Source: Pseudorhodoplanes sp. (GTDB lineage Bacteria > Pseudomonadota > Alphaproteobacteria > Rhizobiales > Xanthobacteraceae). From it: a stretch of DNA of 64,000 nt. Location: assembly GCA_019187085.1 (NCBI GenBank), contig JABARS010000006.1:72894-136893 (forward strand). Direction: 5' to 3'. The notes under the pieces are model-generated. The model worked only from the letters and a program-made list of their open reading frames with translations. It searched no databases and had not been told where the DNA came from. Made by a program: the position numbers and the translations under genes. Of this stretch, positions 33,517-42,076 are shown piece by piece. The first letter of the stretch is position 1, and each line of letters begins with the position of its first letter.

Positions 33517-36018
33517 ATGCAGGCGTGGCCCGCTCCCAGCGCGGATGCGACGACGCCCGGGCGATCCCGCGGAAGCGGACCGCCCGCCGGCGATGCGCCC
33601 GCCGAGGGCCGTCTGCATCGGGCGTTGCGCATGCACGATGCGCGCAGCGAACGGACCATGGCCGCCGCACAGGCCGCCATGTCCTGCTTCGTGCTGGCAC
33701 TGCATTTGCTCGCTCAGATCGGCAGTCACGGGCAGTCGCTCAATCCGTGGGTGGTCGGCGCGCTCAGCGCGCTGGTCGCCAGTTCGGCCGTCCGCTGGCA
33801 ATTGTCCAAGCGCCGGCCGCTGCCCGACACGCTGTTCGACCTGCTCACGGTCGCCGACATCCTGATCTTCCTCGGCCTGATCTGGACCTATCAGTTCGCC
33901 TATCAGCATCCGGCGGGCGGCGTGCTGAAAGCGCCTTCCTTCGTCCTGCTGATGACGCTCGTGGGATTGCGTGCGCTGCGCTATCATCCGCGTCCGGTGC
34001 TGGTCGCCGGCGGCACCGCCGCCTTCGGCTGGCTTGCCATCCTCGCCATCGCCGCCTCCACCGAAGGCGCGGCCGGCATCACGCGCAGCTATGCGGAATA
34101 TCTCGTCTCCTACAAAATCCTGTTCGGTGCCGAAGTCGAGAAGACGGCCGGACTGATCGCGCTGACGCTCGTTCTGGCCGGCGCCGCCTCCCAGGCGCGC
34201 CACATCCTCTCGCGCGCCGCCCATGCGCGCGATTATGCCGAAGCGCTGGAAGCGGCCCGCCAGAATCTCGACGAGGCGACCGACGCCAAGGAGCGCGCGG
34301 AATTCGCGCTGGCACGGCTCGCCGAGCGCGATGCCGAGCTGAGCGAGCAGAACGAGCGGTTTAACGTTGCGCTCGAAAACATGTCGCAGGGATTATGCAT
34401 GTTCGGCGGCGACCGGCGGCTCGTCGTCTGCAACGACCGCTACGTCGAAATCTACGGTTTGCCGCGCGACCTAGCAAAGCCCGGCACGCCGTTCCGCGAC
34501 ATCATCGAATTTCGCCTGAGGACCGGCATCTTTGCCGGCGACGATCCGCAAGCCTACCTGAAGGAGCGTCTTGACGCCATCGCCGAGGGCGTGGCCTCGA
34601 CCAAGATTCATAACCTGACGAACGGCCGCGTGATCGCGATCGCGCACCGGCCGATGTCGAACGGCGGCTGGGTTGCCACGCACGAGGACATCACCGAGCT
34701 GCAGCGCGTGCAGGAGCAGATCGCCCATATGGCGCATCACGACGCGCTCACCGACCTGCCCAACCGCCTGCTGCTCAACGAGCGCATCAAGCAACTGGTG
34801 CCGCAGGCCAGGCGCGGCAAAGGATTCGCGGTGCTGTGCCTCGACCTCGACCGCTTCAAGAACATCAACGACACGCTCGGCCATAGCGTCGGCGACGAAT
34901 TGCTGAAAGCGGTCGCCATCCGCCTGCGCGCCTGCCTGCGCGAGACCGACATCGTGGCGCGGCTCGGCGGCGACGAATTCGCGGTCATCCAGGTCTCCGA
35001 CGAGCAGCCGCGCGACGTTACCGCGCTGGCGCGCCGCATCTGCGAGGTCCTGCGCCAGCCGTTCTCGCTTGCCGAGCACCAGGTGGTGATCGATACCAGC
35101 GTCGGCATCGCGATCGCCCCGCAGGACGGCATCGACGCCACCCAGCTCCTGAAAAACGCCGACATGGCGCTCTATCGCGCCAAGGGCGACGGACGCGGCG
35201 TATTCCGCTTCTTCGAGGCGGAAATGGACGCACGCATGCACGAGCGACGCCGGATCGAACTGAGCCTGCGCGCGGGGCTCGAACGAAACGAATTCGAATT
35301 GCGCTATCAGCCGCTCGTCAGCATCGCGACCAACGAGATTTCCGGTTTCGAGGCGCTCCTGCGCTGGAAACATCCCGAGCGCGGAACGGTGTCACCTGCC
35401 GAGTTCATTCCGATCGCGGAAGAGACGGGCCTGATCGTGCCGCTCGGCGAATGGGTGATCCGCACCGCCTGTGCGCAGGCGGCGCACTGGCCGGCGCACA
35501 CCAAGATCGCGGTCAACCTCTCGCCAGTCCAGTTCCGCAGCGAGAACCTCGTGCCGACCGTATTCTCGGCGCTCGCGGGCGCCGGGCTCGCGCCCGGCCG
35601 CCTCGAACTCGAAATCACCGAGGCCGTGCTGCTCAACCACACCAAGGCCACGCTCGAAATCCTCAACCAGTTGCGCGAACTCGGCGTACGCATCGCGATG
35701 GACGATTTCGGCACCGGCTATTCCTCGCTCAGCTATCTGCGCTCCCTCCCGTTCGACAAGATCAAGATCGACCGCTCGTTCGTCTCCGACCTCGCCGAGC
35801 AGCAGGGCACCGGCGCGATCGTCGACGCGGTCGCGGGACTGAGCCGCACACTCGGTATCGCCACCACGGCGGAAGGCGTGGAAACGCAGGCGCAGCTCGA
35901 GCGCGTGCGCAACGCCGGCTATACCGAGATGCAGGGCTATCTGTTCAGCCCGCCGCGTGCCGCCGAGGAGATCACGGCGCTTTATTTCCCCCAGGCCGCA
36001 GCGCGGCTGATCGCCTGA
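33517..36018 (+). CDS. Membrane-anchored GGDEF-EAL protein (dual c-di-GMP enzyme)
   Basis: An 833-residue signalling protein. Residues about 45-235 contain five or six hydrophobic segments, a short coiled region follows (ALEAARQNLDEATDAKERAE), then a PAS-like domain (NMSQGLCMFGGDRRLVVCND), a GGDEF domain with intact GGDEF and an I-site RETD five residues before it, and an EAL domain with FEALLRW, DDFGTGYSSL and KIDRSF. Both cyclase and phosphodiesterase motifs are complete, so either activity is possible, with product inhibition of the cyclase. ATG 33517 follows CGGAGAC; GTG 33499 is the alternative. Monocistronic. Confidence 0.9.
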   Translation: MQAWPAPSADATTPGRSRGSGPPAGDAPAEGRLHRALRMHDARSERTMAAAQAAMSCFVLALHLLAQIGSHGQSLNPWVVGALSALVASSAVRWQLSKRRPLPDTLFDLLTVADILIFLGLIWTYQFAYQHPAGGVLKAPSFVLLMTLVGLRALRYHPRPVLVAGGTAAFGWLAILAIAASTEGAAGITRSYAEYLVSYKILFGAEVEKTAGLIALTLVLAGAASQARHILSRAAHARDYAEALEAARQNLDEATDAKERAEFALARLAERDAELSEQNERFNVALENMSQGLCMFGGDRRLVVCNDRYVEIYGLPRDLAKPGTPFRDIIEFRLRTGIFAGDDPQAYLKERLDAIAEGVASTKIHNLTNGRVIAIAHRPMSNGGWVATHEDITELQRVQEQIAHMAHHDALTDLPNRLLLNERIKQLVPQARRGKGFAVLCLDLDRFKNINDTLGHSVGDELLKAVAIRLRACLRETDIVARLGGDEFAVIQVSDEQPRDVTALARRICEVLRQPFSLAEHQVVIDTSVGIAIAPQDGIDATQLLKNADMALYRAKGDGRGVFRFFEAEMDARMHERRRIELSLRAGLERNEFELRYQPLVSIATNEISGFEALLRWKHPERGTVSPAEFIPIAEETGLIVPLGEWVIRTACAQAAHWPAHTKIAVNLSPVQFRSENLVPTVFSALAGAGLAPGRLELEITEAVLLNHTKATLEILNQLRELGVRIAMDDFGTGYSSLSYLRSLPFDKIKIDRSFVSDLAEQQGTGAIVDAVAGLSRTLGIATTAEGVETQAQLERVRNAGYTEMQGYLFSPPRAAEEITALYFPQAAARLIA

Positions 36019-36094
36019 GGCGGATGTCGGGCGGCACCGTATCCTTTCACGAGGGCGGATGACGTTGAGCCGCGTTGCCCGGCTCCGCCCGCTC

Positions 36095-36550
36095 TCACCA
36101 GTAGCGTCCGGCCGAGGCGGCCACGATCGTCACGACGCCGAGCACGAGATTGACCGCGACGATCCGGCGGATCTGCGCGAGGTGCTTGCCCGCCACCGGC
36201 CATTCGGATGCGCGCACCGTCTTCTGGAAACGCTGCCATGGCACGAAGTAAAGATGCAGGAACAGAAGCATCATGAGAATGCCGGTACCCTGCATGACAT
36301 GGATATAGACCGGCGCGCGCGCGAATCCGCCGAAGTCGCGGAACAGCATGACGTAGCCGCTGACCAGGAGCACGACGATGCCGGCGCCGACCGCCGGCAG
36401 GAATCGGCTGAACACGTTGCGCCACAGCGTCAGCCGCACCGGGCCTTCGAGCGGGCCTGCCGCCGGCCGCAGGATCATGTAGGCGAAAGCCATGCCGCCG
36501 ACCCAGAACACCGCGGCGAGCACGTGTAGCGCGATCAGCAAGCCCGACAT
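36095..36550 (-). CDS. CopD-like four-helix membrane protein
   Basis: A 151-residue inner-membrane protein with four hydrophobic segments, starting MSGLLIALHVLAAVFWVGGMAFAYM. The conserved HVLAAVFWVGG and SGYVMLF segments match the CopD/copper-resistance D domain family, whose small members are often of unknown function and may bind haem or copper through the first histidine. The ATG at 36550 has GGGAGATTGAG upstream. It converges on the GGDEF-EAL gene and is divergent from the DUF938 gene. Confidence 0.72.
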   Translation of the reverse strand: MSGLLIALHVLAAVFWVGGMAFAYMILRPAAGPLEGPVRLTLWRNVFSRFLPAVGAGIVVLLVSGYVMLFRDFGGFARAPVYIHVMQGTGILMMLLFLHLYFVPWQRFQKTVRASEWPVAGKHLAQIRRIVAVNLVLGVVTIVAASAGRYW

Positions 36551-36632
36551 CCTCAATCTCCCGCACATGGCGGCCGCGCCGTCGCGGCCACGCGTCTGTG
36601 CGATCATTGCCGGGATCGCCACACAATGTCTA

Positions 36633-36673
36633 TAAAGTCGCGGTCCATAAAGCCGCGTCGTCTTAAAGCCGCG
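36633..36673. repeat. Three 10-bp direct repeats in a divergent gap
   Basis: TAAAGTCGCG (36633-36642), TAAAGCCGCG (36648-36657) and TAAAGCCGCG (36664-36673) recur at 15-16 base spacing between the CopD-like gene and the DUF938 gene. The spacing suggests a repeated regulator site, but no binding protein is known. Confidence 0.6.
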
Positions 36674-36711
36674 CCCTTGACGCCGCCCGCGTTTCCGCTC
36701 CGGATCAGGCC

Positions 36712-37401
36712 ATGCCGCCCATTTTCGATCCCAGGATTGAGGCCGAAGGCCGACTCGATGCGCCGGCCTTCCACCGCAACCACGAGCCGATCTGGGCAGT
36801 GCTTGCGCCTTATCTCGCGGACGCGCGCGGGCATGTGCTGGAGGCGGGCAGCGGCACCGGCCAGCATGTGGTGACGTTCGCGAAGAAGTCGCCGCAGCTC
36901 GTCTGGTGGCCGAGCGATTACGAGGCGCGCCACCTGCGCAGCATCGAGGCATGGCGCGCGCAGGCCGGCTGCGACAATGTGCGGCCGGCGCGCTTCATCG
37001 ATCTGGCGGCGCCGGGCTGGGGGCTCGGCGACGCCGATACGGACGAACTGCACGACCTGACGGCGATCTTCTGCGCTAACGTCATCCACATCTCGCCCTG
37101 GCCGGTGGCCGAAGGGCTGTTCGCGCAGGCATACGGCCGCCTGCGGCCCGACGGGCGGCTATTTCTCTATGGCCCGTTCAAGCGCGACGGCGAACACACC
37201 GCGCCGAGCAACACCGCGTTCGACGCAAGCCTGCGCGCGCAGGACCCGCAATGGGGCATACGCGACCTTGCCGATGTCGCCGCTCTCGCAAAGGCCAGCG
37301 GCCTTGCGCTGGAAAAGACCGAGCCGATGCCGGCGAACAATCTGACGCTGGTTTTTGTGCGACACGGCGAGGCCGGTCGGCGCGTTACCGCACCACGATA
37401 A
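36712..37401 (+). CDS. DUF938 SAM-dependent methyltransferase-like protein
   Basis: A 229-residue class I methyltransferase-fold protein. AFHRNHEPIWAVLAPYL followed by VLEAGSGTGQHVVTFAKKSP (about residues 40-60) is the DUF938 signature, including the SAM glycine loop; NVIHISPWPVAEGLF and LFLYGPFKRDG follow. The substrate of this family is not established. The gene overlaps the 3' end of a small convergent gene by 17 bases. Confidence 0.8.
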   Translation: MPPIFDPRIEAEGRLDAPAFHRNHEPIWAVLAPYLADARGHVLEAGSGTGQHVVTFAKKSPQLVWWPSDYEARHLRSIEAWRAQAGCDNVRPARFIDLAAPGWGLGDADTDELHDLTAIFCANVIHISPWPVAEGLFAQAYGRLRPDGRLFLYGPFKRDGEHTAPSNTAFDASLRAQDPQWGIRDLADVAALAKASGLALEKTEPMPANNLTLVFVRHGEAGRRVTAPR

Positions 37402-37591
37402 CGCGTGCCTCATCGACATGCCGCGGCAGGTGGGCGGCGACCTGCCTGCGCAGGTGCGCATCGGGCTGATCGTCCGCCGACCAGACCCGCACGAGGATGG
37501 TGTCGTCCCCTTGCAGCAACTCGAAATCGGCGATCATGCCGGAGGCCACCATGATGGCGAGCGCGCCGGCGGCAGCTTTGACATACGACAT
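37385..37591 (-). CDS. Small protein with N-terminal signal/anchor, unknown function
   Basis: A 68-residue product beginning MSYVKAAAGALAIMVASGMI, a likely signal or membrane anchor, followed by an acidic-basic domain (LVRVWSADDQPDAHLRRQVA) ending VIVVR. A GGGACGGAG site lies upstream of the ATG. It overlaps the end of the convergent DUF938 gene by 17 bases. No recognised family; could be a periplasmic peptide. Confidence 0.5.
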   Translation of the reverse strand: MSYVKAAAGALAIMVASGMIADFELLQGDDTILVRVWSADDQPDAHLRRQVAAHLPRHVDEARVIVVR

Positions 37592-38007
37592 CGTCAGCTC
37601 CGTCCCTTGTGGATGGTCGTCGATCGTTCGATGAAGAAACGTGGAATGCGCGCGGTGTAGACGTCCGACATGCCGGTACGATGACCGGACAAAGGCAATT
37701 TGGGGGCAATGCGGCGGGGACCGTCAACGAACCATCATGTCCCCGTCATGGAAAGCGTGCAGGCTCCCGGGGCGTCGATGGCGTTCGATTCGATGCCGTC
37801 CTTTTGTCGCGTGTGCGGTTTGCTGAAGGATTTGATATCGCCTCCTTCAGCAACGCGGGCTGCCCCACGTTGGCCCGGCGTATGGGGGCAGCCCGCCCCC
37901 GCGTGTCCGCACCGAACATGCCTGCCGGAATGCCTTGGCCCGCGAGTGCGGATTTCGAATTATTCCATGGACGGCTAGGAGCTGTCGGTCCGGCCAGGGC
38001 GTCGCAG
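37592..38007. other. Intergenic region with two strong stem-loops
   Basis: No convincing gene. CTGAAGGA (37823-37830) pairs with TCCTTCAG (37843-37850), and CGGGCTGCCCC (37856-37866) pairs perfectly with GGGGCAGCCCG (37885-37895). Neither is followed by a T-run. The 73-base structured block could be an untranslated RNA, part of a small repeat, or the leader of the damaged gene at 38008. Codon-like frames through it are not protein-like. Confidence 0.45.
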
Positions 38008-38407
38008 ATGGCATCGATTTCCCCGACATCGAGGCGGCGTCTGTCCCGTTGCACCGTCCTCCTCGCTGCGCTGTGCGTGCTGCCCGGCTTCCCCGTGCAT
38101 AGGGCGTTTGAGCGGCGGGTGGTCGGCGCCGAACGTCATGCCCTCGACCTGAGCAAGCGCGCCAAGGTCGACTTCAACGACCGGAGCTGGATGTACCAGG
38201 TCGCGTTCGCAAGCCTGAGCGGCCGGCGGGCTCGCCACACAACTCGGCGACACGCTCGCCATCCATGCCCGCGGCGAATTCGGGGTACGGATGGTCGGCC
38301 ATTTCACGCAGGACGAGGCGCGCAGCCGCCTGTCGGGCACGCTGTGGACTTATGTCGGGGGCGAGCTGCGCAAGACCGACACCGCCGTCTGGATGCGCAA
38401 GCGGTGA
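38008..38407 (+). pseudogene. Frameshifted gene for a small exported protein
   Basis: Frame 1 from ATG 38008 reads MASISPTSRRRLSRCTVLLA and continues as an apparent signal sequence, then VDFNDRSWMYQVAFASLSG. At about 38221-38225 sense continues only in the next frame: GGLATQLGDTLAIHARGEFG, then LSGTLWTYVGGELRKTDTAV and a stop at 38405-38407. One extra G in AGCGGCCGGC would explain the shift. Together about 132 residues, with an N-terminal signal. No family recognised. It is either a real pseudogene or a sequencing error. Confidence 0.6.
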
Positions 38408-38560
38408 CGGCCCGCGCCTGACCCCGCACCGGCGCGAAAGCCTCGCCCGCGCGCAACGCGCAGGCGTCCTGCGCGCACCATGATCCGCCTCACTTTATTG
38501 CGCCGCCAAAGGTGATAGAAGGCTCAGTCCTCAATCGCAGCCGGACCAGTGACCCCCATA

Positions 38561-39532
38561 ATGACCCAGACCCCGCCTCCCGAGCCCGTCCTCGACATCG
38601 CCCACCTCGCCCATCTCGAACTGCTCACGCCCAAATTCGAGGAAAGCCGAAAGTTCTTCATCGACGTGATGGGCATGACCCAGAGCGGCGAGAAGGGTGA
38701 CAGCGTCTATCTGCGCGGCTGGGACGATTACGAGCGCTATTCGCTCAAGCTGACCGCATCGAAGACCTCAGGGATGGCGCATGTCGCCTTCCGCACCCGC
38801 TCGCCGCAGGCGCTGGAGCGACGCGCCGCCGCGCTGAAAGGCTCGGGCTTCGACGTCGGCTGGACCGACGGCGACCTCGGCCACGGCAAGACCTTCGTGT
38901 GCAAGGATCCCGACGGCCACGTCGTCGAGCTCTATTACGAGACCGAATGGTACGAGGCGCCGCCGGAGCTGAAGCCCGCGCTGAAGAACCAGGCGCAGCG
39001 CTATCCGGCGCGCGGGGTCAGCGTGCGCCGGCTCGACCACTTCAACGGGCTCGCCTCGGACGTCAAAGCCTGCCGCGAATTCTTCCAGAACTATCTCGGT
39101 TTCCGGCTGACCGAGCAGATCGTGCTCGACAACGGCACCGAAGCCGGCATGTGGCTGACCGCGACCAACAAGTCCTACGACTTCGCCTATACGCGCGACT
39201 TTACCGGCAGCAAGGGCCGCTTCCACCACATCACCTACGCGCTCGATTGCCGCGAGGACATCCTGCGCGCCGCCGACATCTTCCTGGAGAACGGCGTCTA
39301 TATCGAGACCGGCCCGCACAAGCACGCCGTGCAGCAGACCTTCTTCCTTTATGTCTACGAGCCCGGCGGCAACCGCGTCGAGGTCGCCAATGCCGGCGCC
39401 CGCCTCATCCTCGCGCCGGACTGGAAGCCGATCCGCTGGACCGAGGCCGAGCGCAAGAAGGGCCAGGCCTGGGGGCTCAAGACGATCGAATCCTTCCACA
39501 CTCACGGCACGCCGCCGGTCGAACACAAGTGA
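38561..39532 (+). CDS. Extradiol (catechol 2,3-dioxygenase-type) ring-cleavage dioxygenase
   Basis: A 323-residue two-domain VOC protein. The C-terminal catalytic domain shows the Fe(II) triad His160 (RRLDHFNG), His222 or His223 (RFHHITYA) and Glu274 (NRVEVAN), with spacings close to the classical 61 and 51. The N-terminal VOC repeat begins [16 protein letters not shown]. It would cleave a catechol-like ring next to a hydroxyl with O2. ATG 38561 is chosen; a GTG four codons earlier is possible and no strong ribosome site is seen. A short repeat-like stretch separates it from the next gene. Substrate unknown. Confidence 0.85.
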   Translation: MTQTPPPEPVLDIAHLAHLELLTPKFEESRKFFIDVMGMTQSGEKGDSVYLRGWDDYERYSLKLTASKTSGMAHVAFRTRSPQALERRAAALKGSGFDVGWTDGDLGHGKTFVCKDPDGHVVELYYETEWYEAPPELKPALKNQAQRYPARGVSVRRLDHFNGLASDVKACREFFQNYLGFRLTEQIVLDNGTEAGMWLTATNKSYDFAYTRDFTGSKGRFHHITYALDCREDILRAADIFLENGVYIETGPHKHAVQQTFFLYVYEPGGNRVEVANAGARLILAPDWKPIRWTEAERKKGQAWGLKTIESFHTHGTPPVEHK

Positions 39533-39650
39533 TAGGCTGTCTTTGTCCTGGGCGCGGGCCGGCGGTCCGCGTCCCGAAGGACAAGGGACCGATCCTGCGG
39601 GACGCCCGCGTCGCGGGCTCCTGCGGGCGATGATCGACACGTCCGGCAGC

Positions 39651-40493
39651 ATGTCTTCGATCCCCATCGTCGCTCTGCCGTCCGGCGAAAACGTGCCCGT
39701 GCTCGGACAGGGCACGTGGTTCATGGGCGAGCGTTCGGCGCACGCGGCCGACGAGGCGGCGGCGCTGCGGCTCGGCCTCGATCTCGGCATGACACTGATC
39801 GACACGGCGGAAATGTACGCCGACGGCGGCGCCGAGGAGGTGGTGGCCGATGCCATTGCCGGGCGACGCGACGACGTGTTCCTGGTTGGCAAGGTGCTGC
39901 CGGAGAACGCCTCGCGGCGCGGCACCATCGCCGCCTGCGAGCGCAGCCTGCGCCGGCTCGGCACCGACCACATCGACCTCTATCTCCTGCACTGGAGCGG
40001 CAGCCATCCCTTCGCCGACACGGTCGCCGCCTTCCGCCAGTTGCAGAAGGACGGCAAGATCCGCCACTGGGGCGTGAGCAATCTCGACATCGACGAGATG
40101 GAGGAGATCGTCGCGCTGCCAGAGGGCGGCGCATGCGCCACCGACCAGGTGCTCTACAACCTGACGCGCCGCGGCATCGAGTTCGATCTCCTGCCCTGGT
40201 GCCGCAAGCGGCGCATGCCGGTCATGGCCTATTCGCCGATCGAGCAGGGGCGCATGCTCGGCCATCCCGCGCTCAAGGCTGTCGGCGCTCGCCACGACGC
40301 CACGCCCACCCAGGTCGCACTTGCCTGGCTGCTGCGGCAGGACGGGCTGATCGTAATCCCGAAAGCCGCCGACCCGCGGCATGTGCGCGAGAACCGCGCA
40401 GCTTTGTCGGTCGCACTCACGCCCGAAGACCTGTCCGTCCTCGACAAGGCATTCCCGCCGCCGGCGCGCAAGCGGCCGCTGGAGATACTGTGA
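39651..40493 (+). CDS. Aldo/keto reductase
   Basis: A 280-residue NADPH-dependent reductase with a TIM-barrel fold. The catalytic tetrad is Asp51 and Tyr56 ([10 protein letters not shown]), Lys81 (LVGKVLP) and His114 (YLLHWSG). [13 protein letters not shown] near the C-terminus is the NADP phosphate-binding signature. It belongs to the bacterial AKR group acting on small aldehydes; the substrate is not readable. ATG 39651 begins at the family start; ATG 39630 is the alternative, with only a weak ribosome site for either. Confidence 0.85.
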   Translation: MSSIPIVALPSGENVPVLGQGTWFMGERSAHAADEAAALRLGLDLGMTLIDTAEMYADGGAEEVVADAIAGRRDDVFLVGKVLPENASRRGTIAACERSLRRLGTDHIDLYLLHWSGSHPFADTVAAFRQLQKDGKIRHWGVSNLDIDEMEEIVALPEGGACATDQVLYNLTRRGIEFDLLPWCRKRRMPVMAYSPIEQGRMLGHPALKAVGARHDATPTQVALAWLLRQDGLIVIPKAADPRHVRENRAALSVALTPEDLSVLDKAFPPPARKRPLEIL

Positions 40494-40558
40494 GAAGCCG
40501 GCCGGCGCGGCGTCGTTATGCGCAGCCTGCGGATTGCGTATAATTCGCCCAACGCATC

Positions 40559-40981
40559 ATGAGCCAGGATCCGAACGTGACCGACTTGTCCCGCCTCACC
40601 CCCGGCCTTCGGGGCAGCGCCGAAATCACCGTCGGCGAGGAGCAGACCGCGCCGCGCGTCGGCTCCGGCCGGGTGCGCGTGCTGGCGACGCCGGTCATGA
40701 TCAACATGATGGAGGCAGCCGCCCTCGACGCCATCGAGTGGCTCCTGCCGGAAGGCCACCAGAGCCTCGGCACCCATCTCGACGTCGGCCATTATGCGGC
40801 GACGCCGGTCGGCATGCGGCTGCGCGCCACCGCCGAAGTGACGAGCGTGGACGGACGCAATGTCGAGTTCCGCGTCGAGGCGTTCGACGACCGCGAACGG
40901 ATCGGCGACGGCACCCACAGGCGCGTGGTGGTCAATGTCGCGCGCTTCGATATGCGCATCCAGAGAAAGCTGAAGGGATGA
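40559..40981 (+). CDS. FlK-like hotdog thioesterase
   Basis: A 140-residue hotdog protein. ATPVMINMMEAAALDAI and GTHLDVGHYAATPVG match the FlK/fluoroacetyl-CoA thioesterase group, and the catalytic triad residues Thr44, Glu52 and His78 line up with FlK Thr42, Glu50 and His76. Most family members hydrolyse other short acyl-CoAs. It overlaps the next gene by ATGA, so the thioesterase and dehydrogenase are coupled. Confidence 0.8.
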   Translation: MSQDPNVTDLSRLTPGLRGSAEITVGEEQTAPRVGSGRVRVLATPVMINMMEAAALDAIEWLLPEGHQSLGTHLDVGHYAATPVGMRLRATAEVTSVDGRNVEFRVEAFDDRERIGDGTHRRVVVNVARFDMRIQRKLKG

Positions 40982-41889
40982 ACGTGACGGGCAACGGATT
41001 TCCCCGCATCGCCTTCATCGGCTTCGGCGAGGCCGGCCAGGCGATGGCGGAGGGCTTGCGCGGCGAAGGGGTCACGGCCGTCGCGGCCTGGGACATCCTG
41101 TTTCCCGACAGCGCCGGCGCGCGGCTGAAGGAGGCGGCAAAGCGCATCGGCGTGCGCATCGCCGAAAATGCGGCGGACGCGGTCGCCGACGCCGGTCTCG
41201 TGATCGCGGCGGTGACGGCGGCCTCGAGCGTGGAGGCCGCGCAATCGGTCGCGCCGCACCTGCGCACGCAGCCGTTCTATCTCGACGTCAATTCGGTCTC
41301 GCCCGGCCGCAAACGGCAAAGCGAAGCGCTGCTCGCCGGCAAGGCGCGCTATCTCGACGTCGCCATCCTGTCCCCGATCCTGCCGCTGCAGCACAAGTCG
41401 CCGCTCCTGATCGCCTCGCCGCACGCCGGGGACGCCGCGCCGATGCTTCGCGCACTCAGCATGTCGTTTCGCATTCTCGGGCCGAAGACCGGCGAGGCCG
41501 CCGCGCTGAAGATGGTGCGCAGCGTCATGATCAAGGGCATCGAGGCGCTGACGGCGGAGTGTTTCCTCGCCGCCGCGCGCGCAGGCATCGTCGACGAGGT
41601 CGCCCAGTCGCTGAAGAACAATTATCCGACGCTCGATTGGCCGCGCGTCGTCCACTACAATATTGAGCGCATGGCGAGCCACGGCGTCCGGCGCGCGGCG
41701 GAGATGGAAGAGGTCGCCGCGACCTTGCGCGAGCTGGGCGTCGCGCCGCTGATGACCGAGGCGACGGTGAAGCGCCAGCGCGCGCTGGGCGAGATCGGCC
41801 GCGCGCCGGACGTGCGCGCCAGCCTCGACCGGGGCGCCGCCGCCATGCTCGCGGCGATCGAGGACACCGCAACGGGCGAAAAATCCTGA
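40978..41889 (+). CDS. NAD(P)-dependent dehydrogenase with DUF1932 domain
   Basis: A 303-residue beta-hydroxyacid-dehydrogenase-like protein. RIAFIGFGEAGQAMAEGL at residues 9-26 is the Rossmann nucleotide loop; DVNSVSPGRK is the substrate-binding motif of the family; the catalytic-lysine helix region LKMVRSVMIKGIEAL precedes the C-terminal DUF1932 domain. Related genes occur in aromatic degradation clusters, but the reaction is unknown. Start ATG 40978 overlaps the thioesterase stop and follows GAAGGG. Confidence 0.8.
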   Translation: MNVTGNGFPRIAFIGFGEAGQAMAEGLRGEGVTAVAAWDILFPDSAGARLKEAAKRIGVRIAENAADAVADAGLVIAAVTAASSVEAAQSVAPHLRTQPFYLDVNSVSPGRKRQSEALLAGKARYLDVAILSPILPLQHKSPLLIASPHAGDAAPMLRALSMSFRILGPKTGEAAALKMVRSVMIKGIEALTAECFLAAARAGIVDEVAQSLKNNYPTLDWPRVVHYNIERMASHGVRRAAEMEEVAATLRELGVAPLMTEATVKRQRALGEIGRAPDVRASLDRGAAAMLAAIEDTATGEKS

Positions 41890-41900
41890 CCGCCTGCGCC

Positions 41901-41922
41901 GGGGGCATTTCTCAATGCCCCC
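41901..41922 (+). terminator. Terminator-like hairpin after the DUF1932 gene
   Basis: GGGGGCATT and AATGCCCCC form a perfect 9-bp stem with a TCTC loop 11 bases after the stop codon. There is no T-run, so termination would be imperfect or Rho-assisted. Confidence 0.45.
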
Positions 41923-41933
41923 GCATCAATCCC

Positions 41934-42042
41934 GGTCATGCCCGGACTTGATCCTCCGGGCATCCATGAAATACAAAAATCGATGGATTACCAGGTCAAA
42001 CCGGGCCGACCGGAGGTCGGACCCGGTTGCCCGGCAATGACG
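41934..42042. repeat. Interspersed palindrome, family B (convergent gap)
   Basis: GTCATGCCCGGACTTGATCC and CCGGGCATCCAT, later ATGGATTACCAGGTC with AAACCGGGC and finally CCCGGCAATGAC. The order CTTGAYCC-CATCCAT-ATGGATT-GGTCAAACC is shared with 19456-19525. It separates two convergent genes. Confidence 0.7.
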
Positions 42043-42076
42043 ATTGAAGGATGCGTCGCTTAGTACGGCATCCGTT

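Noticed and set aside
37609..38421. 270-codon frame across the gene-poor interval 37.6-38.4 kb
   Set aside because: Only its last third (38008 to about 38221) is protein-like, and that joins the next frame; the first part runs through stem-loops.
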